A stretch of 7,548 nucleotides of DNA from the NCBI GenBank assembly GCA_002341805.1, contig DDOS01000011.1, positions 1 to 7,548 of the forward strand, read 5' to 3'. This document shows, one piece after another, positions 4,954 to 7,548 of the stretch (positions within the stretch are counted from its first letter, which is position 1; each line of letters begins with the position of its first letter). The translations under genes were made by a program, and so were the position numbers. This DNA comes from Aquificaceae bacterium UBA2488. GTDB lineage: Bacteria > Aquificota > Aquificia > Aquificales > Aquificaceae. The notes below the pieces were generated by a model that worked only from the letters and a program-made list of their open reading frames with translations, searched no databases and was not told the DNA's origin.

Positions 4954-5199
4954 ATGAATGGATGGATTTTTAATGGAAAAAGCATGTTTAAGGTGTTTGT
5001 GTTTGAAGATTGGGATCATATTACAGATTTTCTTATAAACCTTACTAACCTTATAAAAGAACTTGACCATCATCCAGATATCTTGTTTCATACTGCTAGC
5101 AAAAGCATCACAATATTTTTAACCACTCATTCAGAAGGTGGTATATCGGAAAAAGACCAGATGATGGCTCAAAGGTTAGATGAAGTTTATAAACCCTAA
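4954..5199 (+). CDS. Pterin-4a-carbinolamine dehydratase-like protein (PCD/DCoH family), short form
   Basis: An 81-residue protein from ATG 4954. The family dehydrates 4a-hydroxy-tetrahydrobiopterin; in microbes without aromatic amino-acid hydroxylases, members have been linked to molybdopterin enzymes. Visible signatures are GW at 3-4, LDHHPD (37-42) with active-site H39 and H40, TTHSEGGISEKD (57-68) with the third histidine H59, and a closing helix with MAQRLDEVY. Typical members are nearer 95-115 residues; this one begins at the GW segment and lacks the N-terminal helix. The segment between HHP and the third His is about two residues longer than usual, and the aromatic residue expected there is not in place. 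Upstream in-frame codons reach only a TTG at 4936 and then a stop at 4903, so the helix was not simply missed. The stop overlaps the next start by one base (TAATG). The family call is good; activity is uncertain. Confidence 0.85.
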   Translation: MNGWIFNGKSMFKVFVFEDWDHITDFLINLTNLIKELDHHPDILFHTASKSITIFLTTHSEGGISEKDQMMAQRLDEVYKP

Positions 5200-6482
5200 T
5201 GGCTAAAAAAGAGTTTTTAGTATATACCATATTGGCAATGTTTTTTTTCTTTTTGGGAAATTCTATATTATCCATCACATCTCCTGATGAAGGAAGAAAC
5301 TTATACGCCGCTGTTTATATGCTTAATACAAAAAATTTTCTAACACCTATGTATAATTGCCATTTTAGATTTGAAAAACCACCTATGCTATATTGGGTTA
5401 GTGATATGTTGTTTTTGATCTTTGGGGTTCATGTATGGCTTGCAAGGGCTGTTTCTGGTATAAGTGCCTATATCTTGGGACTTTTAACCTATAAAATAGC
5501 AAAGCTTTACAATGTAGAAAAACCCTTTTATGCAAGTTTGATACTTTTTACCATTACACACCTTTGGATAGAATCAAGGGCTTATGTACCTGAGATGCTC
5601 CTTACTTTATTTGAAATAGCTTCTATTTATTTTTTTCTTACTAAAAGCCCTAAACTTGGATATGCTTTTATGGGATTTGCCACTCTCACCAAAGGACCAG
5701 TGGGTACAGCGGTGGTGCTTATGGTGATTTTGTCTTTGGGCTTTTATGAAAAAAGAAATATAAAAGATGTATTAAAACCTCTTTTAGACCCTATTGGTAT
5801 TATTTTATACATACTAACAGGATGGAGTTGGTATATTTATATGGTTTATAAGTATGGGTTTTATTATATTTATAAATTTTTTATAAGAAACAACATAGAT
5901 GTTTATACAGGTTCTAAGAATGTCCATCTTTATCCTTTTTATTATTATATAGTGGTGCTTTTTATAGCCCTTATCCTATGGATTCCTTGGTTTTATAGTT
6001 TTTTAAAAGCATATATAAAAGATAAACCAAAAAATGCCACTTCCATGTTAATATGGAGTGCAGTGATATTGCTATTTTTCACACTATCTAAAAACAAACT
6101 TCATCATTATATAATAAGTATATATGTGCCAATATCTATTTTTATAAGTATATACGCTTCTAAGAAGATAATAAAATTAAACCTCATCTTGGCCTCTATC
6201 CTATTATGTATTTTATTTTTTATAGCATATAAATATGAGTCCAATAGGTTTGTACCAAAAGCTGTTTTGATACTAAAAGCCAAAAAACTACCAGTTTATT
6301 TTTATAACGCTCATATGTCCGCTATGGTATACTATCTAAACACCTGCATAGATTCACTACCAAAATACACTCCAAAACATTATTTTGTAATATCTAAAAA
6401 CCAGCCAAACGCCATGAAAGGCTACACACTTTTTACAAAAGGCAAAGAGTTTGACGGAGAGTATTATTTATATTCCAGATGA
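5199..6482 (+). CDS. GT-C membrane glycosyltransferase, ArnT/PMT-like (GT39/GT83 superfamily)
   Basis: A 427-residue integral membrane protein with about ten to twelve hydrophobic segments (roughly 7-25, 66-83, 85-100, 112-127, 132-148, 155-180, 196-214, 246-266, 283-296, 302-318, 326-343). The first external loop has the catalytic acidic motif SPDEGRNLYAAVYML (D30, E31), followed by FEKPPMLYWV (59-67), TKGPVG (164-169) and LSKNKLHHYIISIYVP (296-311), all landmarks of ArnT-type transferases that use polyprenyl-phosphate-linked sugars. The expected role is moving a sugar from undecaprenyl phosphate to lipid A, another glycan or a protein on the outer face of the inner membrane; the acceptor cannot be told. 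The C-terminal soluble part (about 350-427) is short compared with E. coli ArnT, which is about 550 residues. The start overlaps the upstream stop by one base, and the end overlaps the next gene by four (ATGA), so translation of all three genes is probably coupled. Confidence 0.88.
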   Translation: MAKKEFLVYTILAMFFFFLGNSILSITSPDEGRNLYAAVYMLNTKNFLTPMYNCHFRFEKPPMLYWVSDMLFLIFGVHVWLARAVSGISAYILGLLTYKIAKLYNVEKPFYASLILFTITHLWIESRAYVPEMLLTLFEIASIYFFLTKSPKLGYAFMGFATLTKGPVGTAVVLMVILSLGFYEKRNIKDVLKPLLDPIGIILYILTGWSWYIYMVYKYGFYYIYKFFIRNNIDVYTGSKNVHLYPFYYYIVVLFIALILWIPWFYSFLKAYIKDKPKNATSMLIWSAVILLFFTLSKNKLHHYIISIYVPISIFISIYASKKIIKLNLILASILLCILFFIAYKYESNRFVPKAVLILKAKKLPVYFYNAHMSAMVYYLNTCIDSLPKYTPKHYFVISKNQPNAMKGYTLFTKGKEFDGEYYLYSR

Positions 6483-7548
6483 GTGTTTTTAAGCTTTTAA
6501 AAAACCCTTATATAGATGCCACAGTTTTCATAATGCTTTGCTTTTTACCCATATACTTATCTCATTCGCCTAAGGTTTTTGATATGAATATTAAAAAAGT
6601 AGATTTAAATATAAAAATAGATTATATTAAAAGCCAAAAAACTCTTTATATAACACTCTCTTCTGATCCTAAAACGCTAAACCCAGTGCTTGCCCAAGAG
6701 TCTTCTTCTTCCGATGTATTAGACCCACTTTTTAATGGACTTACCAAGATAGATTTAAAAACGATGGAAGTAAAACCTGTTTTGGCTAAATCTTGGAAAG
6801 TACTTGATGATGGTAAAAAATATATATTTACACTAAGAAAACATCTTTTTTGGTCAGATGGTAAACCCCTAAGCGCTTACGATGTGGAGTTTACTTTTAA
6901 CGATATATACTATAACCCATCTATACCAAACTCCATAAAAGATACTCTAAATGTGGATGGAAAATTTTTCAAAGTAAAAGCCCTAAACAAATATGAGATA
7001 GAGTTTATACTACCCCATAGATTCGCCCCATTTTTAAAGGATATGTCTGTTCCTATATTGCCAAAACATATATTAGAAAAACCTATAAAAAACCATACTT
7101 TTAACACATTTTGGAATGTATCCCAAAATCTATCTCTCATAGTGGGCTCTGGTCCATATAAGATAATAAAGTATGTAAAAGGCGAGTATGTGGAATATGA
7201 GGAAAACCCATATTATTACAAAAAAGGACTTCCTCTTATAAATCGTATCAAGGCTTTTATAATACCAGATAAAAATATATCCCTCTTAGGATTTTTACAA
7301 GGCAACATATCCTACGAAGGGCTTTCTTCAAAAGACTTATCTTATTTTTCCCTTCAAAAGCCAAAATACAAAATAAATATATATGACCTTGGAGATACCC
7401 CCACTATCACATTTATCACCTTCAATCAAAACCCCCATGGCGATATTCCAAAATACAAACTAAGATGGTTTCAAAATAGACTTTTTAGAGTGGCTTTATC
7501 TTATGCCATAGATAGAAAAGCAATAGTCTCCATGGTTTACGATGGATT
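6479..7548 (+). CDS. ABC-type peptide/nickel solute-binding protein, family 5 (partial, right edge)
   Basis: From the ATG at 6479, overlapping the glycosyltransferase stop as ATGA, the frame stays open for 356 codons to the window end; about 500-560 residues would be normal. Family-5 (DppA/OppA/NikA) signatures are present: TLYITLSSDPKTLNPVLAQE (55-74), DPLFNGLTKID (82-92), LAKSWKVLDDGKKYIFTLRK (102-121), FWSDGKPLSAYDVEFTF (124-140), GSGPYKIIKYVKGEYVEYEE (223-242) and FRVALSYAIDRKAIVSMVYDG (336-356). The protein should bind peptides or related ligands outside the cytoplasmic membrane. Residues 13-28 form one hydrophobic segment; C21 is preceded by I-M-L, which is not a lipobox, so an uncleaved N-terminal anchor is likelier than a lipoprotein. 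About 27 residues with many lysines link the anchor to the domain. No permease or ATPase genes are visible, but the downstream side is cut off. Confidence 0.9.
   Translation, partial: MSVFKLLKNPYIDATVFIMLCFLPIYLSHSPKVFDMNIKKVDLNIKIDYIKSQKTLYITLSSDPKTLNPVLAQESSSSDVLDPLFNGLTKIDLKTMEVKPVLAKSWKVLDDGKKYIFTLRKHLFWSDGKPLSAYDVEFTFNDIYYNPSIPNSIKDTLNVDGKFFKVKALNKYEIEFILPHRFAPFLKDMSVPILPKHILEKPIKNHTFNTFWNVSQNLSLIVGSGPYKIIKYVKGEYVEYEENPYYYKKGLPLINRIKAFIIPDKNISLLGFLQGNISYEGLSSKDLSYFSLQKPKYKINIYDLGDTPTITFITFNQNPHGDIPKYKLRWFQNRLFRVALSYAIDRKAIVSMVYDG

Noticed and set aside
6484..6500. AT-rich near-palindrome around TTTTTAAGCTTTTAAAAAA as a terminator or operator
   Set aside because: It lies inside the first codons of the solute-binding protein, has almost no GC in the stem, and encodes the ordinary FKLLKN N terminus.
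6910..7140. 76-codon minus-strand open frame
   Set aside because: It is antisense to the family-5 binding-protein domain, whose motifs continue across the whole stretch.
1..7548. CRISPR arrays, insertion sequences, tRNA or rRNA genes, riboswitches
   Set aside because: I saw no spaced direct repeats, transposase motifs, terminal inverted repeats, cloverleaf or rRNA-like stretch, and the intergenic gaps (47, 92 and 163 bp) are too short or too AT-rich for a structured leader.

Overview
The window is about one-third GC, favours AGA/AGG for arginine and ATA for isoleucine, and is tightly packed, with overlapping genes and no gene-free stretch longer than about 165 bases. With this gene set, it looks like a thermophilic, low-GC member of the Aquificota. 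Hydrogenobaculum is my best guess, from general impression and not from any search. There are no mobile elements, CRISPR arrays, tRNA or rRNA genes, and nothing points to recent transfer.

Layout. The left edge (1-247, minus) holds the N-terminal part of a response-regulator receiver. It is divergent from a small protein with a C-terminal J domain (295-780, plus), and the two share a 47-bp interlocked promoter region. Four minus-strand genes follow in one direction. Read in their own order they are mrp/apbC (4790 to 3753), a NifS/IscS-like protein (3741 to 2521), a LysR-type regulator (2428 to 1505) and a HAD-family phosphatase (1521 to 760). The first two form a clear two-gene operon. A GC-rich hairpin separates them from the lysR-HAD pair, which has its own probable promoter. 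On the right (4954 to the window end, plus) a pterin-4a-carbinolamine-dehydratase-like gene, a GT-C membrane glycosyltransferase and a family-5 solute-binding protein are joined by 1-nt and 4-nt overlaps. The last one runs off the window.

Main discovery candidate. The NifS/IscS-like protein keeps the family fold motifs and the catalytic cysteine (C335). It has lost the PLP Schiff-base lysine: the usual H-K-x-Y-G-P-K-G motif reads H-L-M-Y-G-P-K-G. Three further cofactor-contact positions are also replaced (Thr to Ile80, Asn to Arg159, Gln to Pro189). It is unlikely to be a PLP-dependent cysteine desulfurase. It lies 11 bp downstream of an Mrp/ApbC Fe-S carrier whose C-terminal CxxC motif has only its first cysteine. 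I infer that the pair may be an Fe-S scaffold or carrier module in which the NifS-like protein supplies a cysteine ligand or acts as a docking platform, and not as a sulfur-producing enzyme.

A second theme is gene starts. Three genes with no upstream partner (receiver, J-domain protein, dehydratase) have a -10-like hexamer 6-7 nt before their ATG and no Shine-Dalgarno, as expected for leaderless transcripts. mrp, the nifS-like gene and HAD carry good Shine-Dalgarno sequences.
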